In this document: in pieces, positions 41,795 to 51,095 of the stretch
Layout: every line of letters starts with the position of its first letter
Numbering within the stretch: the first letter of the stretch is position 1
Source of the DNA: JAGLTN01 sp023135255
Lineage (GTDB): Bacteria > Planctomycetota > Phycisphaerae > Sedimentisphaerales > Anaerobacaceae
NCBI GenBank assembly: GCA_030639495.1
Contig: DAOWCP010000002.1
Coordinates: 10,156 to 74,155, forward strand
Direction of reading: 5' to 3'
Length of the DNA: 64,000 bases
Program-made: the position numbers and the translations under genes
The notes under the pieces: generated by a model
Told to the model about the DNA's origin: nothing
Database searches by the model: none
What the model saw: the letters and a program-made list of their open reading frames with translations, nothing else

Positions 41795-42823
41795 TTATTT
41801 AGATGCGCTGTAAGCGAAGAGCATAATCGCTATTACAAGAATTCCCAACCCACAGCCCATTAATTTTCTGGTTATAGTCGAAGTATTTTTCCATTCACCC
41901 TGTATAATGCCCCATGTCCCCGCAACAGCGATCGACATCGCGATGAAAACTGACCAGCCTATAACCGAACCCCAGTTGCCCATTATGGAAGCACCCACGC
42001 CATAAAGAACAAAACTGCTGATCCATAACAATGATGTTATCGCCATCAAAAACAGATTTTTAAGAAATCCCGCGTTTTTATAGTCTTTGAACGAATCATT
42101 CTTTTTAAACAGATAGCTGCAATACACAAGATTAGCAATTGCGCCGGATGTAAACATGATAGTCCAGACGCTGTTAGCTGCCCATTTTGGGTTAGTCTGA
42201 AATTCCTCTGCCAGCTTTATCAAAGACTCGCTCAATGCAAAACCGACATTAGGGAAACACGAAAAAACTCCACCGATTATACAGATAATAATACCAAGCT
42301 TCATCGATGCTTTTGATAGTTCAGTTATCCTGCCGGTTTTTTCGCCTTGTTCTTTTTCTTTTCTTATTCCCGCTTTGCCGAAAACCGCGATCCCTGCTAC
42401 CATCACGACCACACCGATAATAATAATTATTCCTTTAGTCGTAAAAATATCACCCGGATGCAAAATGACCATTGGAATGAAAGCACCCAGGCTTAAAACC
42501 AAAGCCATGATAATGGCGTATCCCAATGCAAGCCCAACAGCTGCGATTCCAAGTCCGAAACCGATCGCACCAATGCCCCAGCAAAATCCAAAAAAAGCTG
42601 GTATTATAAAATCCATCGTTGTTGCTTTGGCATAAATATCTGTCAGCTGCGGTATCGTGGAAAAACCAAGTATCCAGTTAAAAACGATCATTCCGAGAAT
42701 GGAGAACACCATCCATGAGTTTTCCCATTTCCAGTTTTTAACATAAGTCATAGGAACCATAAAGCAACCCTGTACTATAGCGGCCAATACGACCACTGCC
42801 AGACCTAACACTAATTCCGCCAT
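41795..42823 (-). CDS. rhaT: L-rhamnose-proton symporter RhaT-like permease
   Basis: 342 residues (E. coli RhaT has 344) with about ten transmembrane helices. Family features are QGCFMVPMTYVKNWKWENSW near the start, FGFCWGIGAIGFGLGIAAVG (about 78-98) and the central loop with charged GKAGIRKEKEQGEKTGR. RhaT takes up L-rhamnose or related 6-deoxy sugars with a proton. It is the last gene of a minus-strand set (thioredoxin-like, sulfatase, SUMF1 fusion, RhaT), 30 nt after the SUMF1-fusion gene. The substrate in this organism may be fucose or another deoxy-sugar. Confidence 0.88.
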   Translation of the reverse strand: MAELVLGLAVVVLAAIVQGCFMVPMTYVKNWKWENSWMVFSILGMIVFNWILGFSTIPQLTDIYAKATTMDFIIPAFFGFCWGIGAIGFGLGIAAVGLALGYAIIMALVLSLGAFIPMVILHPGDIFTTKGIIIIIGVVVMVAGIAVFGKAGIRKEKEQGEKTGRITELSKASMKLGIIICIIGGVFSCFPNVGFALSESLIKLAEEFQTNPKWAANSVWTIMFTSGAIANLVYCSYLFKKNDSFKDYKNAGFLKNLFLMAITSLLWISSFVLYGVGASIMGNWGSVIGWSVFIAMSIAVAGTWGIIQGEWKNTSTITRKLMGCGLGILVIAIMLFAYSASK

Positions 42824-42853
42824 TTTATATTCCTTAAAAAAATTCAGAATTTT

Positions 42854-45532
42854 CTATTCAGCGTCGACCACGCATCTGAATCCGATAGTAGATGCTCTTT
42901 CTATTCCCGGATACAATCTTATTAACTTAAAGTGATGAGTGTTAGGTCTGGGGCCGCCGTCAAAGTAGTACCGTTGACCTTTGTCATTTCCGGTTCCATC
43001 GAAGAAACTTCCACCTCTTATCATAAAGAATCGTGTATGCCCATCATCTCTACAGCTTTCAGTTATCTCATAAACATTACCGCACATATTGTAGCAGCCA
43101 TAAGGGCTTCTGCCCTGCGGGTAAGATTTTACCGGCTCAGCATGGTCATTCGTTGTATTACATTTGTTTTTGTCAAACTCATCGCCCCAAGGCCACTTCC
43201 GACCATCTGTTCCCTGTACTGCCAGGTGCCATTGCGGTTCGGTCGGTAATCTCTTACCAGCCCACTTAGCATACGCTCTGGCGTCATCAATATCAACATA
43301 AACTACCGGATAATCTGCCAACTCCGCAGGCATTTTTCCATTGCACCAGTGCTTGAGGAAATTATCCTTACACTCAGGCTCATACCCCGCAGCATCTAAG
43401 AACTCTTTAAATTGTGCGTTGGTAACTTCTGTTTCATCAATGAAAAATCCCTCTACATCTACCGTATAATCGTGTTTCCTTGGAGCCCCCCATTGCCATC
43501 TGCCCCGGATAAAATCATCGATTCTTTCTGCCGGCGTTCCCGGGTCAGGATAACAACCATGCTCATTGGAAATATGCTCAAGTTTTAATCTTACTTTATT
43601 AGCAGGCACGAAGACCATTCCATCTATTTTTGAATCTTTGCTTACTTTTTTAGTAGGCTTAACCGTCTCAGGTATCATCAAAGATTTAGCAAAGTTGCGT
43701 TTGTCTTTGCCGAGTTTTTGTTTGGCAAGTTTGCGTTGTTTTTTTACAAGTTTTTCAAGCTTATCATTTTTCTCAGCAGCAACTCCAATACAGCCCACGC
43801 CATCAACTGAACCTATAAGACATATTTTTGAATCGGATATTTTTTCAACTTTTAATTTCTCACCTGTCCACAGGTTATAGTAATAATTCTTAGTTTTAGA
43901 AGGTTCCGATTCAATTTCGATTAGCTTGCCGTCTTTTATAGCCTGCCCCATATTGCGCAGCGTAAACACGGTGACATCATCGCCTCCCCAGCGGTTTGCA
44001 TAAAGCTTCTCATTCAACGTAGGATAGTAAGGCTGCCATTTCTTTCCGCTGAAGTTTTCTGAAAAAGTCCTGAGGATATTTGTTGCCGTTTTCCACATCT
44101 TACGGTCCTTGGCGTTCCACGGATTATAGGTACCGAAAATATTTTCCCATATCAACATTCCGCTGCCATTAAAAAATGTTATCTTAATATCTTCCTCATG
44201 ATCTCTGTCCCATCTATTTATCCTGTGCGCCATATGTCGGTGCTCGATCCATTTCAATTTGTAAATTCCCGGAGGTGTCGGATCTGGTGTTCCCTGGTTC
44301 CATGATGCGCTGCATATCGGAAGCTGGCTTACGGGCGGCGATGACTCAGGCTCGAAACAAACACCTCTTTTAGCGGCATCAATAGTATTCCTCAATACAG
44401 GCGAACCTGCTACCATGGTATCAAGAAATATACCATCGGCATCTATTGCCAATACCAACTCTGCTAAAGCTTCCTCATCGCTTTTGCCTTCTCTTCTGGT
44501 TAATGTGTCCCATGGATTAAAATCAATGAAAACTTTCACACCTTTTTTCTGGAACTTGTGAACAACCTCTCTTAGGCCCTTTAGACCGCCTGGCATAAGA
44601 CGATACATATCGAACTGATTACGTTTATCAATACCAAGTATCGGATATCCCTGCCAAAACACAACAGAATCATATCCGCCGAATTCCTTTTTGCCGTCCT
44701 TTAAAAATGAATCGATAAGATAGCCTTTTTCAGGGTCATAAAAACTGCTGTCATACATGAATGTAAAATGACACGAAAAGTTTTTCGTTACCCATTCAAG
44801 TTCAGGCCTATCATAAATACTAAGATCCAGCTTTGTACTGTAATTTGGATTACTCTTAATCAGTTTTGTTACAGCACCATTTCTTTTCTTATCGTTTACA
44901 GAGATATCAATTTTTCTGATATCAATTTTTCCTGCCGTTTTATCGTATGTTGCATCCATCCCAAAAATTGGAATGACCCACTGTGTTTCACAGTCAAACT
45001 CAGGCACAACTACCTTTGTCACGTATGTGCTGAATTTCCTATCCTTTTTAATAGCAATATGCTTTACTACAGATGACCAGCCTTTCTTGGAATTGTCAAC
45101 TTTATCATGAACATCAAAAGCAATACAAAAGTTGTTATTTCCCTCAACCCAGCGGGCATCTATAGTAACAACAATTTCTTCTCTCCTTTTAAGACCAAGT
45201 GTTTTTGCGATTATCTGGTCGGTTCTTATCCACGCTCTTGGTGGCTTATAATCGATAATTATTTTCTGAAAATTTTTGCCGTTTATAACATCTTGCCTGT
45301 ACTTGTGAAGGTTTTTCAACCACAACTCATAATCAATATCTTTGCTCGGCGGGGCAATAAATCGCCCGTATTTCTTACCAAGCTCGACCCCTTCAACCTT
45401 GAGCTTATCCCACTTACAACTTTTATCACCCTGATAGCTGTTCAAAGGGATTCCCGCTTCTAAAATAGTAAAAGTCATTAATGTTGCAAAAAAGATTTGT
45501 AATAATAACCCAAGCCGGCTTTTTGACCTCAT
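42854..45532 (-). CDS. Secreted TIM-barrel-hydrolase-like protein fused to a SUMF1/FGE-like domain
   Basis: 892 residues with an N-terminal signal segment (LLLQIFFATLMTFTILEAGI). Residues about 60-230 form a beta-rich domain; about 240-590 look like a glycoside-hydrolase-type TIM barrel (GVKVFIDFNPWDTL and ADGIFLDTM, with an Asp at a typical nucleophile position). Residues 630-892 are a SUMF1 domain (MVFVPANKVRL, DETEVTNAQFKEFLDAAGY, GKRLPTEPQWHLA, GNVYEITESC, IRGGSFFDG, STIGFRCV). The paired active-site Cys of formylglycine-generating enzyme is absent, so this domain probably binds ligand or structure rather than activating sulfatases. It lies 206 nt from the upstream sulfatase gene. Confidence 0.78.
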   Translation of the reverse strand: MRSKSRLGLLLQIFFATLMTFTILEAGIPLNSYQGDKSCKWDKLKVEGVELGKKYGRFIAPPSKDIDYELWLKNLHKYRQDVINGKNFQKIIIDYKPPRAWIRTDQIIAKTLGLKRREEIVVTIDARWVEGNNNFCIAFDVHDKVDNSKKGWSSVVKHIAIKKDRKFSTYVTKVVVPEFDCETQWVIPIFGMDATYDKTAGKIDIRKIDISVNDKKRNGAVTKLIKSNPNYSTKLDLSIYDRPELEWVTKNFSCHFTFMYDSSFYDPEKGYLIDSFLKDGKKEFGGYDSVVFWQGYPILGIDKRNQFDMYRLMPGGLKGLREVVHKFQKKGVKVFIDFNPWDTLTRREGKSDEEALAELVLAIDADGIFLDTMVAGSPVLRNTIDAAKRGVCFEPESSPPVSQLPICSASWNQGTPDPTPPGIYKLKWIEHRHMAHRINRWDRDHEEDIKITFFNGSGMLIWENIFGTYNPWNAKDRKMWKTATNILRTFSENFSGKKWQPYYPTLNEKLYANRWGGDDVTVFTLRNMGQAIKDGKLIEIESEPSKTKNYYYNLWTGEKLKVEKISDSKICLIGSVDGVGCIGVAAEKNDKLEKLVKKQRKLAKQKLGKDKRNFAKSLMIPETVKPTKKVSKDSKIDGMVFVPANKVRLKLEHISNEHGCYPDPGTPAERIDDFIRGRWQWGAPRKHDYTVDVEGFFIDETEVTNAQFKEFLDAAGYEPECKDNFLKHWCNGKMPAELADYPVVYVDIDDARAYAKWAGKRLPTEPQWHLAVQGTDGRKWPWGDEFDKNKCNTTNDHAEPVKSYPQGRSPYGCYNMCGNVYEITESCRDDGHTRFFMIRGGSFFDGTGNDKGQRYYFDGGPRPNTHHFKLIRLYPGIERASTIGFRCVVDAE

Positions 45533-45600
45533 ATTAAATTCTCCATATTAAAAATTAAGCAAATAGCATTCTTAAAAGATTATTATTCAAAACGATTATA

Positions 45601-45714
45601 TTTTCGTTTCTCCTTGATCCTGGCGGTAAGATTGCAAAACATAAAGTTATCAGAAACAGCGAGACAAACACTGCATCAGACCATTGGTCTGTAGTTGTTG
45701 AAATTAAACAATAA
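45601..45714 (+). pseudogene. Possible endonuclease/exonuclease/phosphatase-domain C-terminal remnant
   Basis: Between two minus-strand genes the plus frame ending at TAA 45714 reads ...PGGKIAKHKVIRNSETNTASD and then HWSVVVEIKQ. The S-D-H-W-x-V-V-V-E pattern is the C-terminal signature of EEP-fold nucleases and phosphatases, preceded by a typical H-x-V-I-R strand. No start or N-terminal part is seen upstream, so this is a gene end left by decay or deletion. Confidence 0.45.
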
Positions 45715-45738
45715 GATTTTTAATCAGCTTTTAACCTT

Positions 45739-47826
45739 TTAACAGCCTTCGTATGATTTTTCAATATCACAATTGCTTAAATTGCCCCGATGCAGTCTTA
45801 CAGATTCGATCAATCCTTTGAAGCCTTTGCTGGATATCTTTTTATAAACGGGGTTGTTTGTGTCGCGGCCTACCTGGAAGCCTTCATGGGCGTCCCATCT
45901 CATCATGTTAAGCAGTTCTGTTGTTGCAGCTTCTTTGCCGTTGACATATATCGTTACGGTATTTCTGGTAGCAACGCCAACAATGTGTGTCCATTTGCCG
46001 ATGCATTTTTCTGTTGCTTTGGCGGTAAAGTTCATTGAGTAATTTCTAACCGTAAAGCAAGGCCTACCATCTTCGATAAACAGCATGTATCCGAGTTTTT
46101 CGCCGCCTTGAGCTGCTATCACACCATCGGCATCTGGTTTAATCGATGCCTGCGCCGACCAGGTTTGCATTGAAGGGTCGAGGCTTGGAGAGTTTTTTAC
46201 ATCGACATATTCCTTGCCCGTAAATTTAAGGGCTTTAGACTTTTTACCATCAACCACTAAAGCGTTATTGATGATCTTACCGTTATTACCATTGCCTGAA
46301 TTGTCTTTAACGATGTTGTCTTTAATGTCATCGAAATTAAAATCGAGCATTGTCCCTTCAGGTTTTAATTTGGTAGCAACCGCGGTATCGTCTTTATATT
46401 TTTTCTGCAGTTTTTTGATCTTAGCTTTTAGTTTTTTAACAATTTTCGCATATTTAGGGTTGTCATAGACGTTATTCAATTCGTTTGGATCTTTCTGTAG
46501 ATCGAAAAGCTCCCACGCGTCGATGTCATCATAAAAATGGATCAGCTTATATCTACTTGTCCGAACTCCGTAATGCTTTTTCACTACATGGTGCCCTGGG
46601 TACATATAGTAATGATAATAAAATGCATCTCTCCAGCCCCAAGGTCGTTGACCATTTAGTAATGGTCTAAGTGATTCACCCTGCATGTCATCGGGGATTT
46701 TCACTCCTGCAAAATCAAGGAAAGTCTCCGCGAAATCGACATTGGAAACTATATCATCATTAGTAGTTCCAGCTTTAACCCCTTTCGGATACCGCACGAC
46801 CAAAGGCATCCGAAGCGATTCTTCGTACATAAATCTTTTATCATACCAGCCGTGGTCGCCGAGGAAAAATCCCTGGTCGGAGGTATAAACAACGATGGTA
46901 TTATCCTCCAGGCCTTCGGCTTTAAGAAGCTCCATCATCCTGCCGATGTTGTCATCTACAGACGCGATACACCTGAGGTAGTCTTTAATATATCTTTGAT
47001 ACTTCCATTTTTTTAGTTCATGGCCTTTGAGATCAGCTGGTGGGTCAAATTTAAGATCCTGTTTGTTGAAATGTTTTTCAACTGTCATTTCCTGCTGTCT
47101 GGCAGCATCGCTTCTGGTTGCATAATCATCATCAAAAGTTTCAGGCAATGGTATGTCAATGTCTTCATACATCTTTGCATGCTTTTCGTCAGGTTCCCAT
47201 GATCTATGAGGCGCTTTATGATGATACATCAAGCAGAAAGGCCTATTCTTATCTCTGTTTTTCACCCACTCAATGCAATCATCAGTTATGATGTCAGTTA
47301 CATAGCCCTTTTCCTGAACATACTTGCCGTCCTCTTTAAATTTTGGATCAAAATATGTCCCCTGACCGCCGTAGGCAGACAAAACCTTCCAGTGGTCGAA
47401 TCCCTGTGGGTCACTCGCCAGGTGCCATTTGCCTATCATCGCAGTCTGATAGCCAGCTTGGCCGAGAAGCTTGGGAAAACTCTGCTGGCCACTGTCAAAC
47501 TTGTCACCATTTTTCATAAAACCATTCTTATGGCTATATTTGCCCGTCAGGATTACCGCTCTGCTGGGCCCGCATATCGAATTCGTGCAGAAGCAGTTAT
47601 TGAATCTCATCCCCTGCTCAGCAATTCGATCAATATTAGGCGTCTTATTAATTCGACTCCCATAACAGCTTATAGCATGCGCCGCATGGTCATCGGACAT
47701 TATGAATAATATGTTTGGTCTGTTTTTGTCTTCTGCAATCGCCGGCAGTGTTAAAGAAAGTGCTGTCCCTAAAGCAACTGTTCTGCTGGCTGATCTTAAA
47801 AATTCCCTTCTGCTTATCGATTTCAT
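45739..47826 (-). CDS. Tat-exported Cys-type sulfatase with LamG-like C-terminal domain
   Basis: 695 residues. The N-terminus has a twin-arginine signal (SRREFLRSA, then GTALSLTLPAIA). The sulfatase fold follows: NILFIMSDDHA (metal Asp pair), the formylglycine motif C-G-P-S-R near residue 86 with GKYSHKNG, and later HKAPHRSW, SDQGFFLGDHG and a KRFMYEESLR segment, as in type I (S1) sulfatases. From about 490 a concanavalin/LamG-like domain is present (KFTGKEYVDVKNSPSLDPS, WTHIVGVATRNTVTIYVNG). Cys must be converted to formylglycine by another enzyme not in this window. It lies 1 nt after the thioredoxin-like gene. Confidence 0.93.
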   Translation of the reverse strand: MKSISRREFLRSASRTVALGTALSLTLPAIAEDKNRPNILFIMSDDHAAHAISCYGSRINKTPNIDRIAEQGMRFNNCFCTNSICGPSRAVILTGKYSHKNGFMKNGDKFDSGQQSFPKLLGQAGYQTAMIGKWHLASDPQGFDHWKVLSAYGGQGTYFDPKFKEDGKYVQEKGYVTDIITDDCIEWVKNRDKNRPFCLMYHHKAPHRSWEPDEKHAKMYEDIDIPLPETFDDDYATRSDAARQQEMTVEKHFNKQDLKFDPPADLKGHELKKWKYQRYIKDYLRCIASVDDNIGRMMELLKAEGLEDNTIVVYTSDQGFFLGDHGWYDKRFMYEESLRMPLVVRYPKGVKAGTTNDDIVSNVDFAETFLDFAGVKIPDDMQGESLRPLLNGQRPWGWRDAFYYHYYMYPGHHVVKKHYGVRTSRYKLIHFYDDIDAWELFDLQKDPNELNNVYDNPKYAKIVKKLKAKIKKLQKKYKDDTAVATKLKPEGTMLDFNFDDIKDNIVKDNSGNGNNGKIINNALVVDGKKSKALKFTGKEYVDVKNSPSLDPSMQTWSAQASIKPDADGVIAAQGGEKLGYMLFIEDGRPCFTVRNYSMNFTAKATEKCIGKWTHIVGVATRNTVTIYVNGKEAATTELLNMMRWDAHEGFQVGRDTNNPVYKKISSKGFKGLIESVRLHRGNLSNCDIEKSYEGC

Positions 47827-47827
47827 T

Positions 47828-48703
47828 TTAATTCTCCATCATTTGTTTTACACCCGCAAGAAATTCTTTCACTCCCCCTCGAACATAACCTGTTCTGCCG
47901 ACTAATTGCCCATCGGGATTAAGTATGATAACGCTGGGATAGCCTCTAATATCAAATTTTTTCGCAAGTGCATTATTTTCTGCTGCAGCTTTTTTGTGGA
48001 GCGGTTTTTTTCTCGGGAAATCTATTTCTACCAGCACAAGTTTTTTCCTGGCGTATTTTCTGAAACCTCCTCGCTCAAAGACTTCTTGTTTTAGCCTTTT
48101 GCACCAGATACACCAGTCACTTCCTGTAAAGTTTATCAGTATGTGCCGCCCGGTTTTCTCTGCGATCATTTCTGCCGCTTTGAAGTTATCGATCCATTGA
48201 CCTTTGTATTTGTCTGGTAACAGTTGATACACTTTTTTTAATAAGACAGCCGGGTCATCTGAAGTCGGATTAACCCTGAAAACTTCTTCACCGGTTTTAC
48301 TGTTAATCAGCATAAACTGAAGAGGTCTTTTCTTTATTTTATATTTCTTGACGAATTCTGTGACCTCTTTGAATTCTTGTTCTGTTGAATTACTTTTCAG
48401 AGGAAACTCCAGCTTAATAGCAGTCAGAGATTTTTGAGTAAAATCGATAAAAAACGGATTACTTAAGAGGTTTTTAAGATATTGCTCATGAACAGATTGC
48501 AATCCATTGGTTAATATCAGCAGTTGAGGCGTGTCAGTCTTAGCGGCATTTTTTTTGCCCTCGAGAAGAGAGGTAAATAGCTTAATTGTTTTCGTGTCAT
48601 TTGCGTCAGCAGTCGTATCGTTATTGTTTAAAGCATTTTGCGCCGGGCAAAATTGAATAAACACAGTCAGAATAAAAATCTGAAAGAGTTGTTTCAGGTG
48701 CAT
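47828..48703 (-). CDS. Secreted thioredoxin-fold protein with C-x-x-C site
   Basis: 291 residues with an N-terminal signal peptide (LFQIFILTVFIQFCPAQ). The C-terminal thioredoxin domain has TGSDWCIWCKRL (C-I-W-C near residue 200) and the cis-Pro loop RGYPSVIIL, so the active site is complete. An N-terminal half (residues 40-165) with IKLEFPL and VRFMLIN-type strands may be a second, inactive thioredoxin-like domain. It is the first gene of the minus-strand operon and lies 1 nt before the sulfatase. A role in oxidative folding or in keeping the sulfatase Cys reduced is possible, since it would be exported separately. Confidence 0.85.
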   Translation of the reverse strand: MHLKQLFQIFILTVFIQFCPAQNALNNNDTTADANDTKTIKLFTSLLEGKKNAAKTDTPQLLILTNGLQSVHEQYLKNLLSNPFFIDFTQKSLTAIKLEFPLKSNSTEQEFKEVTEFVKKYKIKKRPLQFMLINSKTGEEVFRVNPTSDDPAVLLKKVYQLLPDKYKGQWIDNFKAAEMIAEKTGRHILINFTGSDWCIWCKRLKQEVFERGGFRKYARKKLVLVEIDFPRKKPLHKKAAAENNALAKKFDIRGYPSVIILNPDGQLVGRTGYVRGGVKEFLAGVKQMMEN

Positions 48704-48871
48704 AATGTTTTCCCAGACTAATTATAAGTTAATATAACAACTTCCATGATTGTACTCGTAATGGCGGCAATAGTCAAACATAACCAAAGTTTGGTGAGAA
48801 CATTCTCGCAGTATTTTTTTATTCAGTTAAAAGGTAGGTAGTGCCAGGTAGAGTGGATTTACTAAGAACCC

Positions 48872-49999
48872 TCAAATAGTATTGCTTGTTCTTACTTTTT
48901 GTGTTTTTTTGATTTGTTCGAGTGCGGCCTTTATTCTTTCCTTGCTGGTCTGTGTTTTAAGAGCAATATCAGTTTCCTGAAGCTTGCCGATAGCTCGCAA
49001 TTTTTTATATCTTGCTTCAATGAGCTTATCAGGATTGATTTTTTTGAACTGCTTTAGCGATTTAACAATATATTTTTCTACGTTATAAACCGTGTCATGG
49101 ATATTTCTATGAGCACCGCCGAGAGGTTCTTTGATGACATCATCCACCAGTCCAAGACTATGCAGATCTTTGCTTGTCAGCTTCAAAGCTTCCGCTGCCA
49201 GATCAGCTTTTGAACCATCGCGCCAAAGTATCGCAGCACAACCTTCGGGTGAGATAACAGAATAATAGGCGAATTCCAGCATGGCAAACTTATCACCAAC
49301 GCCGATACCCAACGCTCCGCCTGATCCGCCTTCACCAATGCATACGCAAACGACAGGAACTTTAAGCCTGGACATTTCCATAAGATTGATCGCTATCGCC
49401 TGAGCCTGACCTCGTTCTTCAGCACCAATACCAGGATATGCTCCTGGAGTATCTATGAGGGTTACGACAGGGATGCCGTATTTCTCAGCGAATTTCATTT
49501 TGGCCATTGCTTTTCTATAACCTTCGGGGTTTGGACACCCGAAGTTACAGGATATTTTCTCTTTTGTGGTTCTGCCTTTATCCTGACCGACGACAAGGAC
49601 CTTTTCTCTGCCTATCTTACCAAGACCTGTAATTATCGCCCGGTCATCACCAAAAGTTCTGTCCCCGTGCAGTTCACGGAAATCCTTAACCATAAGATTA
49701 AGGTAATCGCCAAAAAGGGGTCTTTGGGGATGTCTTGCGACTTTTACGGTTTGCCATGCAGTCAAATTTGAATAGATACTTTTCAGTTCAGCTACCTGCT
49801 CTTTTTGTAAGCCACGTATTTCTTCGGAATAGCTGATACCTTTCAAAGAGCTAAGCTTTCTCAACTCTTCCATCTGCATATCAAAATCGGCGACTTTATT
49901 TTCAAAGTCCAGATAATCGCCACCATTATTATTTTTATTATTTTTAGCTGTCATAATAAGCAAATATTTTTTTACACTCTGCTCAAATACCGACTGCAT
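48872..49999 (-). CDS. accA: Acetyl-CoA carboxylase carboxyltransferase subunit alpha
   Basis: AccA with AccD transfers the carboxyl group from carboxybiotin to acetyl-CoA in fatty acid synthesis. The 375-residue frame includes an N-terminal stretch not found in E. coli AccA; a start at the second Met (49954, MTAKNNKNNN) is also possible. Conserved parts are LDFENKVADFDMQMEELRKL, VARHPQRPLFGDYL, GDRTFGDDRAIITG, the oxyanion/glycine-rich GEGGSGGALGIG (about 225) and YSVISPEGCAAILW. It stands alone on the minus strand and faces tyrA through a divergent intergenic region. Confidence 0.94.
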   Translation of the reverse strand: MQSVFEQSVKKYLLIMTAKNNKNNNGGDYLDFENKVADFDMQMEELRKLSSLKGISYSEEIRGLQKEQVAELKSIYSNLTAWQTVKVARHPQRPLFGDYLNLMVKDFRELHGDRTFGDDRAIITGLGKIGREKVLVVGQDKGRTTKEKISCNFGCPNPEGYRKAMAKMKFAEKYGIPVVTLIDTPGAYPGIGAEERGQAQAIAINLMEMSRLKVPVVCVCIGEGGSGGALGIGVGDKFAMLEFAYYSVISPEGCAAILWRDGSKADLAAEALKLTSKDLHSLGLVDDVIKEPLGGAHRNIHDTVYNVEKYIVKSLKQFKKINPDKLIEARYKKLRAIGKLQETDIALKTQTSKERIKAALEQIKKTQKVRTSNTI

Positions 50000-50149
50000 C
50001 TCTTCCGACTGGTCAGCTTATGAGCTATTTACAAAAAAATCCTGCCTGCACAATACAGGCTGGACAAATCATGAATCGCCATATCCATAGGCCAATTCCC
50101 ATCAGGCTCTAAATAATACCAATTTTAACTGATAAATCAAAGAAAAAAA

Positions 50150-50178
50150 TTGACATTCGGCTCTGCTTGCTATACTTT
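50150..50178 (+). promoter_or_regulatory. Sigma-70-like promoter upstream of tyrA-purL-purQ
   Basis: A perfect TTGACA (50150-50155) is followed by TATACT at 15 nt or TACTTT (50173-50178) at 17 nt. Transcription would start near 50185, which argues for the ATG at 50223 rather than the GTG at 50187 as the tyrA start. Confidence 0.55.
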
Positions 50179-50222
50179 TTAGTAGTGTGTATTCTGAGTT
50201 CAAAAACCATAAGGCCTTTATT

Positions 50223-51095
50223 ATGAAAGACTTAAAGCAAATAACTGTTATAGGACTCGGCCTCTTAGGGGGGTCGATTACTTCTACAGTTTTACGCTGT
50301 TTTTCCGGTGTAAAAGTTGTAGGTTATGCGCATAGACCCTCAACTCGCGAAAAAGCCCGCGAGCTGATGATCACAGATGAAGTGACCGGTAACCTCAAAA
50401 AAAGCGTCGCAGATTCGGATATTGTGATACTTGCCAGCCCGATATATATCTTCAAATCGATATTTGCTGAGATAGCAGAGAGCTTAAAAGCCGGTTGTAT
50501 TGTTACTGATGTAGGCTCTACTAAAATGTTGCCTCACAAGTGGGCTCAAAAGTATCTGCCTGGCCATGTTCATTATGTTGGTTCCCATCCCATAGCAGGT
50601 TCCGAACAAAGGGGCGTTGAGTATTCAAGAGATGACATGTTTGACCGGGCAATGTGTATAATAACATCCACCAGCAAAACCAATTCCGCTGCTGCTTTGA
50701 AGATAGAAAAATTCTGGCGTGGGCTTGGCTGTCATATTAGTCGCATGAGCCCGGCAGTTCATGACAGGATATTTGCCAATGTAAGCCATCTGCCTCATAT
50801 GATGGCAGCTTCTCTGATTAATGCGGCAAAGACTGACGAGCTTAAGTTTGCTGGTAAAGGGTTTATTGATACATCGAGAGTCGCTTCGGGGCCGGCAAAT
50901 ATCTGGACAGATATACTGCTCGCCAATGACCGCAACCTGATAAAGGGAATTGATCGGGTTATAAAAGAGTTAAGCAAACTCAGCCAGGCTGTGAAAGATA
51001 GAGACAGAAAACGCATTCACGCTTTGCTTGAGAAAGCAAGAAACAAACGTGCTGAGCTGATAAATTATAAAATTGAAAAGAAGGAACTATTATAG
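50223..51095 (+). CDS. tyrA: Prephenate dehydrogenase family protein
   Basis: About 290 residues from ATG 50223 (AAGG upstream); a GTG at 50187 is in frame but too near the promoter. TyrA makes 4-hydroxyphenylpyruvate or arogenate-derived tyrosine. The NAD(P) site reads VIGLGLLGGSI (about residues 7-17), followed by DSDIVILASPI, TDVGSTKMLP, the catalytic His segment YVGSHPIAGSEQRGVEYS (about 120) and the dimer-helix part VSHLPHMMAASL. It overlaps purL by 1 nt at the junction. There is no chorismate mutase or ACT domain. Substrate preference (prephenate or arogenate) cannot be told from sequence alone. Confidence 0.88.
   Translation: MKDLKQITVIGLGLLGGSITSTVLRCFSGVKVVGYAHRPSTREKARELMITDEVTGNLKKSVADSDIVILASPIYIFKSIFAEIAESLKAGCIVTDVGSTKMLPHKWAQKYLPGHVHYVGSHPIAGSEQRGVEYSRDDMFDRAMCIITSTSKTNSAAALKIEKFWRGLGCHISRMSPAVHDRIFANVSHLPHMMAASLINAAKTDELKFAGKGFIDTSRVASGPANIWTDILLANDRNLIKGIDRVIKELSKLSQAVKDRDRKRIHALLEKARNKRAELINYKIEKKELL

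Noticed and set aside
42854..45532. Functional formylglycine-generating enzyme
   Set aside because: The paired active-site Cys of FGE are not present in the SUMF1 domain.
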